Source: Catenovulum sp052056295 | GTDB lineage: Bacteria > Pseudomonadota > Gammaproteobacteria > Enterobacterales > Alteromonadaceae | Direction: 5' to 3' | Assembly (NCBI RefSeq): GCF_052056295.1 | Contig: NZ_CP182493.1 | Coordinates: 1,612,001-1,676,000, forward strand | Length of the DNA stretch: 64,000 nucleotides | In this document: positions 1 through 8,849 of the stretch, in pieces | Layout of the letters: the number at the start of each line of letters is the position of its first letter | How positions within the stretch are numbered: position 1 is the first letter of the stretch | The notes under the pieces: generated by a model | Databases searched by the model: none | Told to the model about the DNA's origin: nothing | Seen by the model: the letters and a program-made list of their open reading frames with translations, nothing else | Position numbers and translations under genes: made by a program

Positions 1-1711
1 CATTGTATCGATTTAGGTAAGTAGACAGCTTAGCTAATAAGTTAGCTCTGTTCGGTAACTGAGTTAAGTAGTCATAATAAGCTAGGTTCCTGATCTCCTG
101 TTCAGCGCGTTCCATTTGTAATTCAGAACTTGCCCTAGCAGCAAAAATATTCAGTATCTCTTGTCCTTGATAGCCTATGTCTAGCTCATTGATGCTCAAC
201 AAAGTTAATAAACCTATTGTGTTGCCTTCCGCATCTTTCAAAGCAACCCCCAGATAACCTTGAATGCCCATCTCAATCAGTAATGTGTCTTTGGGGTATT
301 CTTGCTGCACCCCTTTAGGAAACCAACACATGCCACTTGATTTAGTTTGCTCGCAAGGCGTATGCTCTAACGCATACGAAAAGTTATCAACCAATTTACC
401 TTGGTAGGCTACAGCAAGGGTTTTTGCTGTTGTTTCTTGCTGTTGCAGCTGCGCAATAAACACATAATCCACAGGGAAAATTTGGCTTAAGCTTTCAACC
501 ATAGACTGGTAAAAATGCTCTCCGCGCTCGCCGACTACACCTTGGGCAATTTTATTAATCGCTTGTTCGACGTATTTTTCTTGAGTGACATTTTTCATGC
601 GAATACAAAAATGTGTCACTTGATTATTACGATCGTGCAGCGGAAAAATATACACTTTGAGCCATGCATTCGCATTGATTTTGTTGGCAATAGGCCAATA
701 GGTCAAATCCACCTTATTCAATTGAATTTCGGGCAATTTGTTATTGTTTTTGTGCAGATTCAATACAAACTGGTGACTTTCAAAACTATGACGTAAAAAC
801 TCGACTAAATTAAATTTATTTTCAGCTAAATCACTTTGCCAAAATTGAACACTAGCAGAATTAACTTGTTCAACCTCACCAGCTAGATTAACCACGTGCG
901 TCGCGATCGGATCTTCCGCTACCAGTTGAATTAACTTATCTCGTTCTTTTTCTATTTGCCCTCGTTTAAAGGCTTCTTCACGTAAAGCTTTAGTTCGTTG
1001 GCGCAACTTAATATCAGCCAGCTTAAATTCGTAGATAAGCGCAGCACACATCAAGCCGATAAAAATTAAAAAGCCAAAACCAGCTAACGGCAAATGCTGG
1101 TGGAAACCCCAGTTCGCCAAATATACATAGAAAGCGAGTAAACTTTGAATAACAAAATAAATCCCCAGTGCCAGTGCTACCGGTTTATGCCCAGCATGAA
1201 ATAATTTTTTCGCAATAACCAATGCCAAGGCCATACCACTAAAAAAGTATAAAAACCAAGCGTGGCTCCACCAACTTGCTTCTCCTACCATGACGTAGTA
1301 GTTAACCTTATCAAATATGACTTGTTGCACATTGGGTTGGCTGGCAAATCGGGTTGTATAAGGCAGTAAATGATTGGCAAATAAAAATATGCAGCCAATT
1401 AACAGCGCGCCGAAAAATATCAATCGACTGGATTGGAATTTTTTATAACTGTACAAGAAATACAGCAAAACTGCAGGAAAGAGTATGACGAAAAAATTGC
1501 GCAATCGACGCAATTCAATTTGCTCTGTAACGTCGGCTGTAACAATGAGCTGTGCTGACAAATACTGAAAAGCAGCCACCATAATACAAATAATGGCGAG
1601 TGATAACATGCGGCCTTTGTATCGGCTAACAAGCGCCAACGCACACAACACAGTAGCGACTAAGCTGCTAACCCCAACAGAAAAATAATATGCTTGATGA
1701 ATTAGTTCCAT
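1..1711 (-). CDS. membrane PAS/GAF/GGDEF sensor protein, 5' part only (cut by window edge)
   Basis: Read directly from the minus strand: an open frame of about 570 codons from ATG 1709-1711 to the window edge without a stop. The first ~220 residues hold about seven hydrophobic segments. A charged linker with a KEREK-type helix follows, then a PAS-like region (around IATHVVNLAGEVEQVNSAS), a GAF-like region (FPVDYVFIAQL, later GYLGVALKDAEGNTIGLL), and finally the opening of a GGDEF domain (YYDYLTQLPNRANLLAKL) at the edge. It is probably a c-di-GMP synthase or GGDEF-EAL protein anchored in the inner membrane; the catalytic GG(D/E)EF motif lies outside the window, so activity cannot be judged. 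It is divergent from the peptidase homologue at 1850. Confidence 0.8.
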   Translation of the reverse strand, partial: MELIHQAYYFSVGVSSLVATVLCALALVSRYKGRMLSLAIICIMVAAFQYLSAQLIVTADVTEQIELRRLRNFFVILFPAVLLYFLYSYKKFQSSRLIFFGALLIGCIFLFANHLLPYTTRFASQPNVQQVIFDKVNYYVMVGEASWWSHAWFLYFFSGMALALVIAKKLFHAGHKPVALALGIYFVIQSLLAFYVYLANWGFHQHLPLAGFGFLIFIGLMCAALIYEFKLADIKLRQRTKALREEAFKRGQIEKERDKLIQLVAEDPIATHVVNLAGEVEQVNSASVQFWQSDLAENKFNLVEFLRHSFESHQFVLNLHKNNNKLPEIQLNKVDLTYWPIANKINANAWLKVYIFPLHDRNNQVTHFCIRMKNVTQEKYVEQAINKIAQGVVGERGEHFYQSMVESLSQIFPVDYVFIAQLQQQETTAKTLAVAYQGKLVDNFSYALEHTPCEQTKSSGMCWFPKGVQQEYPKDTLLIEMGIQGYLGVALKDAEGNTIGLLTLLSINELDIGYQGQEILNIFAARASSELQMERAEQEIRNLAYYDYLTQLPNRANLLAKLSTYLNRYN

Positions 1712-1849
1712 GCAATTAGCCTAGGTAGAGTAAAATACAACAGTGCGAACACTCCTATTATTAATATTTTCAGTTGTACGCTGATTATTGGCCTTTTTAA
1801 TGCAATAATATTGAGCTTAGTTGAATTATAAATAATTAGTATTATTTCA

Positions 1850-3283
1850 ATGCAAAATTTGTTGAAATCCAACACAGCTTGGATCACTTTAATCTTTACA
1901 CTTACGTTAGTAAAATTTTGTTTTGCTGCCCAGCCAATACAAACGCTTGAACAAATAAAAAACCAAGCGCTTGCTGACGATTATGCTTACCACCAGATCG
2001 AAGCCCTGACCACTGAAATAGGTGCACGACCTTTGGGCAGTGCCAAAGAGCAAAAAGCTTTACTTTGGTTAGAGCAACAACTAACAGACTTGTCTGTCAG
2101 TCACTTAAGCAAACAAACCTTAAAAGTGCGCAATTGGCAAAGAAAAAGCGCAAGTGCACAAGTTGTTTCACCTTATATCCATGAATTAGTCATTGAATCA
2201 CTCACTGGCAGTGTGTCCACTCAGATTGATGGCGTTACTGCAGAAGTTGTGAAAATTAACAATTTTGACCATCTAAAATCAGTTGAAGCTGACAAACTGG
2301 CGGGAAAAATAGTCTATATTTCACGAAAATTGGATGACCAAGCACCAGCTGAAGATTATTTAAAAACTCAGAGAGTACGCCAACTCGGTGTAACTATAGC
2401 TGCAAACAAAGGGGCTAAAGCCCTGATAATGCGTTCACAAACAACGGATAAAAGCCGTACTGCACACACAGGGTCAGTAAGATATGCAGCCAACACTCCA
2501 TTGATTCCAGCGGCGGCCATTTCCCCAGCAGACGCAGATTTATTGGATAGATTGTTTGCACGTAATTTGCCAGTAGAATTGTCGTTAAACATTCAAAATA
2601 GTGAAGACAGTTGGATTGACACATATAATCTAATTGCCACCCTGAGCGCTGACTATGAAAAACCAAACAAAGATAAAGTTGTATTTATTGCTCACATTGA
2701 TTCATCAGATCTCGGCACTGGCGCTCTAGACAATGCTGCAGGGGTCGGTATTGGCTTAGGTATTATTAAACAACTTGCTCCACACCAAGCCTTGTTACAA
2801 CACGATATTGAAGTTGTGTTTGTGACAGCGAGTCAGTTTAACCAAAATGGCATCAAAACCTATCTTAATCACCTCCAAAACAAAAGCATTATAGTCGCAG
2901 CCGAAGCTGATTTAGGTGGAGAGTCTATTTTTAGGTTAGATACAAATATCAGTGAAGATAGCCTAAAACTTGCAGACAAAATACACACTTTAGTCGCAGA
3001 TTTAGGGATAGAAAGAGGTCACAATGCGTCAGCTGGCGCAACCAATAGCCAATACTTTGTAGCTAAAGACTTGCCAATTTTTAATTGGGTACAAAAAACC
3101 GAGCAATATTTTAAATATTTGCATTCGGCTAACGATACCTTCGACAAAGTTAGTTTAGAATCTATTCAGCAAAACGTCGCAATTTATAGTATCTTTTTAT
3201 TCAGTGTCGCCAATCAAGGCCTGATTTTCAACAATCAAGTGAACGAGCATGAACAGCCCACAGAAACAACAGCTACTGAATAG
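1850..3283 (+). CDS. secreted M28-family aminopeptidase homologue lacking the catalytic Glu pair
   Basis: 477 aa. The N-terminus has a short hydrophobic signal peptide ending around FCFAAQ (residues 11-27). The middle (about 120-240) is compatible with a PA-type insert and the C-terminal half with an M28 zinc peptidase of the carboxypeptidase Q type. Seen: H282-x-D284, D294 in GALDN, D354 in EADLGG and H425 in YLHSANDT match metal-ligand positions. However, the place where M28 enzymes have the catalytic/ligand Glu-Glu pair reads S328-Q329 (TASQFNQNG). Family knowledge says these two are the general base and a zinc ligand, so it may be a non-catalytic homologue. The start is ATG with no good ribosome site. 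The stop overlaps the next gene by 35 nt. Confidence 0.82.
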   Translation: MQNLLKSNTAWITLIFTLTLVKFCFAAQPIQTLEQIKNQALADDYAYHQIEALTTEIGARPLGSAKEQKALLWLEQQLTDLSVSHLSKQTLKVRNWQRKSASAQVVSPYIHELVIESLTGSVSTQIDGVTAEVVKINNFDHLKSVEADKLAGKIVYISRKLDDQAPAEDYLKTQRVRQLGVTIAANKGAKALIMRSQTTDKSRTAHTGSVRYAANTPLIPAAAISPADADLLDRLFARNLPVELSLNIQNSEDSWIDTYNLIATLSADYEKPNKDKVVFIAHIDSSDLGTGALDNAAGVGIGLGIIKQLAPHQALLQHDIEVVFVTASQFNQNGIKTYLNHLQNKSIIVAAEADLGGESIFRLDTNISEDSLKLADKIHTLVADLGIERGHNASAGATNSQYFVAKDLPIFNWVQKTEQYFKYLHSANDTFDKVSLESIQQNVAIYSIFLFSVANQGLIFNNQVNEHEQPTETTATE

Positions 3284-3713
3284 CGAAGACTTTCAGAAAC
3301 AACTGAAACGCAAGCAACAAAAAGCAGCAATTGACAAACAACAGGCGCTGATTAAACAAAAAATGGCGCAAATTCAGGCGGCACAAGCAGCTGAAGCCGC
3401 GCCTGTTGCGAAAAAACCAAGCAAAGCTAAGTGGTATTTTCTGGCTTTAGTTGCAATTGTCGCTGCATTATTGCCTTACCCTAAAGTCATTACCTATGAA
3501 AAACTCGGTATAGTTGCTGAAAGCATCTATGTACCGAGTCGTTTTGGCAGCAAAGCTATACTGCTAGATACCAATGCAGACGTGCAATTAGACAGCCAGA
3601 ACCGTTGGTTATATCTGTGTAATACATTACAAGGTGAACGCCATTGCAACAGATATGACGTGGTAGAGACCCAAGGTTTCTTTGCAGCTGTCAATAAATA
3701 TCTAAATCAGTAA
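3249..3713 (+). CDS. small single-pass membrane protein of unknown function
   Basis: 154 aa, family not recognised. Residues 1-60 are highly charged and Q/K/A-rich, probably helical or coiled coil (KQLKRKQQKAAIDKQQ). One transmembrane helix lies at about 64-79 (YFLALVAIVAALLPY). A C-terminal domain follows with three cysteines (LYLCNTLQGERHCNRYD has two of them close together). Orientation is probably N-in, C-out by the positive-inside rule. It overlaps the end of the M28 homologue by 35 nt, so the two are probably translated from one message. Confidence 0.7.
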   Translation: MNSPQKQQLLNSEDFQKQLKRKQQKAAIDKQQALIKQKMAQIQAAQAAEAAPVAKKPSKAKWYFLALVAIVAALLPYPKVITYEKLGIVAESIYVPSRFGSKAILLDTNADVQLDSQNRWLYLCNTLQGERHCNRYDVVETQGFFAAVNKYLNQ

Positions 3714-3811
3714 TCTAATGTTCATTAAATAGTCAACTTTATTTAACTTGTGCTCTGCATATTTGCATCTACACCCAAGCCAATTAGGTTTTGAGCAATA
3801 GGGAAGCATAT

Positions 3812-4618
3812 ATGAAACACAAGAAAATGCAGTACCAAGCGATTTGGCTGTCGGATATCCACTTAGGTAGCAAAGATTGCAAAGCCCACTTTCTGTTGGA
3901 TCTACTCGATCAAGTTGAAACAAAAACCATATATCTAGTCGGCGATATTATTGATATTTGGGCACTAGAAAAACGGGTTCATTGGCCTGCAAGCCACAAT
4001 CAAGTAATAGATACCCTGATTGATAAGGCGCATAAAGGCACCCGGGTAGTTTACGTGCCGGGAAACCATGACGAAAAAGTCCGCCGCTATATAGGCATGA
4101 CTTTCGCTGATATTGAAATTCACCGCGATATTATCCATACAACTCAATCAGGTCAGCAACTAATTGTCACCCATGGCGATGAGTTTGACGGCCAAGTTTG
4201 TTTAGGCGAATGGCAGTCTAAACTCGGTGATGTGCTGTACGACTTTTTATTGTTCTTAAATCGCTGCTGCAATGGATTCCGCAAACAATTGGGCTGGGGT
4301 TACTGGTCACTGGCGGGTTACATCAAGAGCCGAGTGAAAGGCGCTGGCGCTGCGATAGAGCGGTATAAAGATGCAGCAATCGCTCATGCCAAAAGCAAAA
4401 ATGTCGATGGTATAGTCTGCGGACATATCCACCAACCAGACATGGAATATAAAAACGGTATTTTATATTGTAATGATGGTGACTGGATAGAAAACTGCAC
4501 TATGCTGGCCGAACACGCAGATGGTCGCTTAGAGTTAATTTATTGGACTGAAACAGTGCAAAGTTTAACTCAGTTTGACTCAGCTCGTGCAGCTAGACCT
4601 GCGAGCCAGGCTGCGTAA
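3812..4618 (+). CDS. UDP-2,3-diacylglucosamine diphosphatase-like metallophosphoesterase
   Basis: 268 aa from ATG 3812. I prefer this to the upstream TTG at 3791 because GGGA (3801-3804) sits 7 nt before it. The calcineurin-like metal-binding motifs are all present in order: SDIHLG (D15, H17), GDIIDIW, GNHDE, a His in VTHGDEFDG and GHIHQP near the C-terminus. This set with the DIIDIW context is typical of the LpxH/YbbF-like COG2908 group, which cleaves UDP-2,3-diacylglucosamine to lipid X in lipid A synthesis or related pyrophosphates. The general fold is certain; the exact substrate is inference. The last 15 residues are Ala/Arg-rich. Confidence 0.82.
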   Translation: MKHKKMQYQAIWLSDIHLGSKDCKAHFLLDLLDQVETKTIYLVGDIIDIWALEKRVHWPASHNQVIDTLIDKAHKGTRVVYVPGNHDEKVRRYIGMTFADIEIHRDIIHTTQSGQQLIVTHGDEFDGQVCLGEWQSKLGDVLYDFLLFLNRCCNGFRKQLGWGYWSLAGYIKSRVKGAGAAIERYKDAAIAHAKSKNVDGIVCGHIHQPDMEYKNGILYCNDGDWIENCTMLAEHADGRLELIYWTETVQSLTQFDSARAARPASQAA

Positions 4619-4755
4619 CCTATTCACCCTAGCAATTTTTGTTGCATACAAGATTATATCGCTCAAATAATCAGCAATAAAAGTGCAATAAAAATTGCAT
4701 CCATTGTTCACACTACCTAGATAGAGTTCAGCTGTTTTCTATTAGGAGTTGAACC

Positions 4756-6462
4756 ATGTTTACCGTTGATGAAGTCATAGAAAAAAACCTACCTCAACTA
4801 CAAAAACACCCAGTGTTAAGTTCTTTAACCAAAAAAGTGTTGAAGAGATTATTGCATGAACAAGAATTTATCGAATTCGCTGAGCGTTATCCGCATTTAC
4901 GCGGCTTAGATTTTGTTGAGCAATCATTAGAATATTTTGACTTCAGTTACACTATCTCGGCTCGAGATCTAGAGCGCATTCCCAGCCAAGGACGTTGCGT
5001 GATAATCGCGAATCACCCTATTGGTTCATTAGATGGACTTGCATTAATCAAGTTAGTTAGTGAAGTACGTAAAGATTTTAAAGTGGTTGCCAACGAATTA
5101 TTAATGTCGTTAAAACCACTTAGACCAATGCTACTGCCAGTGAACAATATGGGCGGCGGCACAGCTCGCGAAAATATCCGAGGTATCCAGAATTATTTAA
5201 ACAATAATGGTGCTGTGATTATTTTTCCGGCAGGCGAAGTTTCGCGACTAAAACCTGCAGGCATTCGTGACAACCGTTGGAACGGTGGTTTTCTAAAACT
5301 GGCGCAAGCAACACAATCACCTATTTTGCCAATTCATGTGCAAGGTAAAAACTCAAATTCCTTCTACCTATTATCTATGTTGTATAAACCACTCTCGACT
5401 CTGTTTTTGGTCAATGAGATGTTTAAGCAACAAGACAAAAACATGCCAGTACGAGTTGGTGAGCAGATCCCATATGATAGTTTCAAAGGCAGTCAGTTAA
5501 CCAATAAAGAAAAAATTCGTTTATTCCAACGACATTTATATCGAATCGGCAAACAGAAAAAAGGCTGTTTTGTCACAGAATCCGCTATTGCTCGCCCTGA
5601 AAATCGTCAAGAGTTATATAAAGCAATCCAAGCATGTGAGTTGCTTGGACAAACAGCAGACAACAAAGATATTTATTTATACAAATTTGAAGATAGCTCG
5701 CCAATTATGCGCGAAATAGGCCGCTTGCGCGAGTTAGCCTTTCGAGCTGTAGGTGAAGGCTGTGGTAAAAAAAGGGATATTGATAAATATGATGCATATT
5801 ACGAGCATTTAATTCTGTGGGATAAACAAGAGCAAGAAATTGTTGGTGCATATCGCTTAGGTCGCACGCTTGAAATTATCCAAAACCAAGGGCAAAAAGG
5901 CTTATATACAGACTCGCTGTTTAACTACGATCAACAAATGCAGAAATATTTTGAATATGGCTTAGAGTTAGGTCGTAGTTTTGTCCAACCTAAATATTGG
6001 GGCATGCGCAGTTTAGACTATCTTTGGTATGGCATAGGTGCATTTTTAAAGAAACACCCTGAGATAAAATACCTATTTGGCCCAGTGAGTATGAGCAATA
6101 CAATGCCTAAAGCGGCGAAAGACTTGATGGTGTATTTTTATAAATTGTATTTTCAGCATCAAGAAGTGATTGCCAGTTCGAAACAACCTTATCAAATTCC
6201 AAATGATGTTATTTCAGTGCTCAAAACCGAATTTACCGGCGACAACTATAAACAAGACTTTGCGAAATTAAAGTCTATGCTGGCCAATATGGGCACCAGT
6301 GTGCCAACTTTATACAAACAATATAGTGAATTGTGTGAAGAGGATGGAGTGAAGTTTCTCGACTTTGGTGTTGATCCTGATTTTGCTGATTGTATAGATG
6401 GTTTAGTTTTAGTTGATATCACTAAGTTAAAAGCTAATAAAAAAGCAAGATATCTAGGTTAA
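4756..6462 (+). CDS. olsF: bifunctional OlsF-like acyltransferase (PlsC-type + GNAT-type), ornithine/amino-lipid synthesis
   Basis: 568 aa, preceded by AGGAGTTGAACC. The N-terminal half is a lysophospholipid acyltransferase with catalytic NHPIGSLDG (H87, D93) and substrate motif FPAGEVSR (about 157-164). The C-terminal half (about 285-510) is a GNAT-like N-acyltransferase resembling OlsB/hemolysin-related proteins, with motifs VGAYRLGRT, LELGRSFV and a GPVSMS block. This order matches OlsF, which N-acylates ornithine and then O-acylates lyso-ornithine lipid to make phosphorus-free membrane lipids. The two domains are seen; assignment to ornithine rather than another amino acid is inference from the family. 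It stands alone downstream of the phosphoesterase. Confidence 0.75.
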   Translation: MFTVDEVIEKNLPQLQKHPVLSSLTKKVLKRLLHEQEFIEFAERYPHLRGLDFVEQSLEYFDFSYTISARDLERIPSQGRCVIIANHPIGSLDGLALIKLVSEVRKDFKVVANELLMSLKPLRPMLLPVNNMGGGTARENIRGIQNYLNNNGAVIIFPAGEVSRLKPAGIRDNRWNGGFLKLAQATQSPILPIHVQGKNSNSFYLLSMLYKPLSTLFLVNEMFKQQDKNMPVRVGEQIPYDSFKGSQLTNKEKIRLFQRHLYRIGKQKKGCFVTESAIARPENRQELYKAIQACELLGQTADNKDIYLYKFEDSSPIMREIGRLRELAFRAVGEGCGKKRDIDKYDAYYEHLILWDKQEQEIVGAYRLGRTLEIIQNQGQKGLYTDSLFNYDQQMQKYFEYGLELGRSFVQPKYWGMRSLDYLWYGIGAFLKKHPEIKYLFGPVSMSNTMPKAAKDLMVYFYKLYFQHQEVIASSKQPYQIPNDVISVLKTEFTGDNYKQDFAKLKSMLANMGTSVPTLYKQYSELCEEDGVKFLDFGVDPDFADCIDGLVLVDITKLKANKKARYLG

Positions 6463-6576
6463 AACAGCAGCAAAAAGAGAAAAAACAGCACTAGTGCAAT
6501 TTTTTAGCCTCTAACCCTTGCAGCAAACAATTAAGTGGTGAGAAGATAGATTTTATTTAACACAGAAACAGGACGC

Positions 6577-7305
6577 ATGTTAAATAGCAACTTTTTTCAC
6601 CACAGCAAAAGCATATTCACTTTGCTGTTTGCTGCCGCTGTTTTGCCAGCCTGCTCGCTAACTGCCAATCAGTCAGCCAATTCTAGCGACAACAAACAGC
6701 TAACTGAGTTAAAAAACAGCTTTGAACAGCTGTGTAACCAACAAAATCAAAGTTTGAGTCAGCTCAGCAAACAGCAAAAACAGAGTGAACAAACACTCAA
6801 TAAAATTTATCAACAACTGAGCAAAAGTTCGCAACAGCCAACAGCACAATGTGAAGAAAAAGCCAATAAGCTCGACGGCAAAATCATCATAGGTGAATTA
6901 GAGTGGATATACGTACCGTCGGTACAGCGCCATATCCAAGCTCGAATTGATTCAGGGGCAACCACATCGTCAATTAGCGCAAAAAACATTATGCGGTTTG
7001 AGCGTGACGGTGAAAACTGGGTTAAGTTCACGCTGACGCATACAGAAGCTAAACTAGACTACGATATGGAAGCTAAAGTCGTGCGTACGGCAAGAATTCG
7101 TCAAGCATCAACAACCAAACTTGAGCGCAGAACCGTAATTAAACTTGTGGTTAAACTTGGTAGTGACTTACAGCAAGAAGCAGAATTCACCTTGGCTGAT
7201 AGAACAGATATGGACTTTCCAGTCTTGTTAGGCCGGGAGTTCCTGCAGGATGTTACCTTAATTGAGGTAGGCAAATCTTTTATCCATCCAAAAGTCAAAT
7301 CATAA
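6577..7305 (+). CDS. retropepsin-like aspartic peptidase lipoprotein (ATP-dependent zinc protease/RimB-like family)
   Basis: 242 aa. The N-terminal signal has a lipobox VLPAC (Cys at about 26), so it is probably a lipoprotein. Residues 30-90 form a Q/S/K-rich helical stalk. The domain from about 100 has the aspartic-peptidase motif IDSGATTSS and later FPVLLGREFL, the signature of the COG4067 'putative ATP-dependent zinc protease' family, which is in fact retropepsin-like. It is the first gene of a three-gene operon (11 nt to the next gene) with an inactive-transglutaminase 7TM protein and an ATP-grasp ligase. Inference: it trims or removes residues added by the ligase. The catalytic Asp is intact. 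Confidence 0.82.
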   Translation: MLNSNFFHHSKSIFTLLFAAAVLPACSLTANQSANSSDNKQLTELKNSFEQLCNQQNQSLSQLSKQQKQSEQTLNKIYQQLSKSSQQPTAQCEEKANKLDGKIIIGELEWIYVPSVQRHIQARIDSGATTSSISAKNIMRFERDGENWVKFTLTHTEAKLDYDMEAKVVRTARIRQASTTKLERRTVIKLVVKLGSDLQQEAEFTLADRTDMDFPVLLGREFLQDVTLIEVGKSFIHPKVKS

Positions 7306-7316
7306 GGAATTGACCT

Positions 7317-8849
7317 ATGCAGTCTGCTCGTTGGCCTTTTTATAGTTTGATCGGCATATTATTTTTCACCGGTTTAATTATGTCTATTTATCGACATATT
7401 AATTACCAAGTGCCCTTTTTACCCGGTGAAACTTTGACCACTTGGTCGGTCGAAGCTAGAGTCGAATTTACCGCGGATGATGGCCCGGTCAAAGTTAAAC
7501 TTGCGCGTCCGTATAACCAACAAGGTTTTGCTCGTTTGGCAGAATCGAGTGCATCTTCAGGTTATGGCGTCGCTTATTTAGATGAAGAAAATATTTTAGA
7601 GTGGACTATTCGCCAAGCTCAAGGTGAACAAACGCTATTTTATCGGGTCGACTTTTTAGACGACCAAATGCAAAACAACCTAGAAACTGCAGCAGCACCT
7701 GTGCAACCAGTTAGCCTTGCTGAGCCATATTTAACTGCCGCACAACAGATTCACCAACAGTTATTAGCTATCTCAGCAGATTCAATCAGTTATGCGCAGC
7801 AATTGTTTAAGTTACTGACAACAGTAGACAATAGCCAACAAAACTTAGCTTTATTGCGAGATCAACAGCCAGATCAAGCCAAGCTCGCGGTTACGCTACT
7901 CAATCATGCAGGCATTGCAGCCAGTATTATTCATGCGGTCAAATTAGAAGATGGTAGAAGACGCCAAGCGCTAGTGCCTTTGATAAAAGTTTGGAATGAA
8001 CAAGCAAGTTCAGCAATATTTAATCCAACTACAGGCAAACGCGGTAAACCACAAGATATGTTGCTGTGGCAACAAACTGACCAACCTATGTTTGAAGTCA
8101 TGGGCGGTTATGATTCAACAGTCAGTTTTTCAATTATTCGCCACCAAGAAAGCATAGCATCAGCAATCAAAGCCCAACAAAACGTGCAACAGAGTTTAGT
8201 GAACTTTTCAATTCATAGTTTGCCGTTAGAAGAGCAAGCGCTATTTAAAACTATTCTGTTATTGCCTGTAGGTGCTCTTATGGTCTGCCTATTGCGTATT
8301 TTGGTCGGTTTGCGTACATCTGGCACTTTTATGCCAGTATTAATTGCGCTGGCATTTATCCAAACCTCTTTGTTTACTGGCCTAGTTGGCTTCACGCTAA
8401 TCGTATTTACCGGTCTGCTGTTACGTAGTTACCTATCACATTTAAACTTATTGCTGGTCGCACGTATCTCAGCTGTCATCATCAGCGTTATCGCCATCAT
8501 CACCTTATTCAGCTTGTTAAGTTATCAAATTGGTTTAAGCGAAGGTCTGAAAGTAACTTTCTTCCCTATGATCATTCTCTCGTGGACGATTGAGCGCATG
8601 TCAGTTTTATGGGAAGAAGAAGGTGCAAAAGAAGTGGTTATTCAAGGTGGTGGCAGCCTATTAACTGCGGTAATTGCTTATTTAGCCATGACTAACGAAT
8701 TTATTCGCCATCTCACCTTTAACTTTTTAGGTGTACAACTCATTCTGTTGGCAGCGATTTTGGCCTTAGGCAACTATACTGGTTACCGTTTATTTGAATT
8801 GGCTCGCTTTAAATCATTGGTAGATAAATATGCTGGTAAATCCATTTAA
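7317..8849 (+). CDS. inactive transglutaminase-like protein with C-terminal 7TM domain
   Basis: 510 aa. An N-terminal membrane anchor (about 8-25) is followed by a periplasmic region. Residues 130-260 look like a transglutaminase fold without its catalytic Cys-His pair (the helix reads LAVTLLNHAGIAAS instead of a GxC motif, and the His region reads PLIKVWNE). After residue about 305 there is a block of hydrophobic helices (RILVGLRTSGTFMPVL and onward), the '7TM usually fused to inactive transglutaminase' domain. The stop overlaps the start of the ATP-grasp gene by 20 nt, so translation is probably coupled. Inference: it presents or recognises the peptide that the ligase and retropepsin partners act on at the inner membrane. 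Confidence 0.82.
   Translation: MQSARWPFYSLIGILFFTGLIMSIYRHINYQVPFLPGETLTTWSVEARVEFTADDGPVKVKLARPYNQQGFARLAESSASSGYGVAYLDEENILEWTIRQAQGEQTLFYRVDFLDDQMQNNLETAAAPVQPVSLAEPYLTAAQQIHQQLLAISADSISYAQQLFKLLTTVDNSQQNLALLRDQQPDQAKLAVTLLNHAGIAASIIHAVKLEDGRRRQALVPLIKVWNEQASSAIFNPTTGKRGKPQDMLLWQQTDQPMFEVMGGYDSTVSFSIIRHQESIASAIKAQQNVQQSLVNFSIHSLPLEEQALFKTILLLPVGALMVCLLRILVGLRTSGTFMPVLIALAFIQTSLFTGLVGFTLIVFTGLLLRSYLSHLNLLLVARISAVIISVIAIITLFSLLSYQIGLSEGLKVTFFPMIILSWTIERMSVLWEEEGAKEVVIQGGGSLLTAVIAYLAMTNEFIRHLTFNFLGVQLILLAAILALGNYTGYRLFELARFKSLVDKYAGKSI

Noticed and set aside
6485..6506. Palindrome GCACTAGTGC followed by T's after olsF
   Set aside because: A palindrome with no loop cannot make a useful terminator stem; a similar CACTAGTG before T's at 11279 is probably chance.
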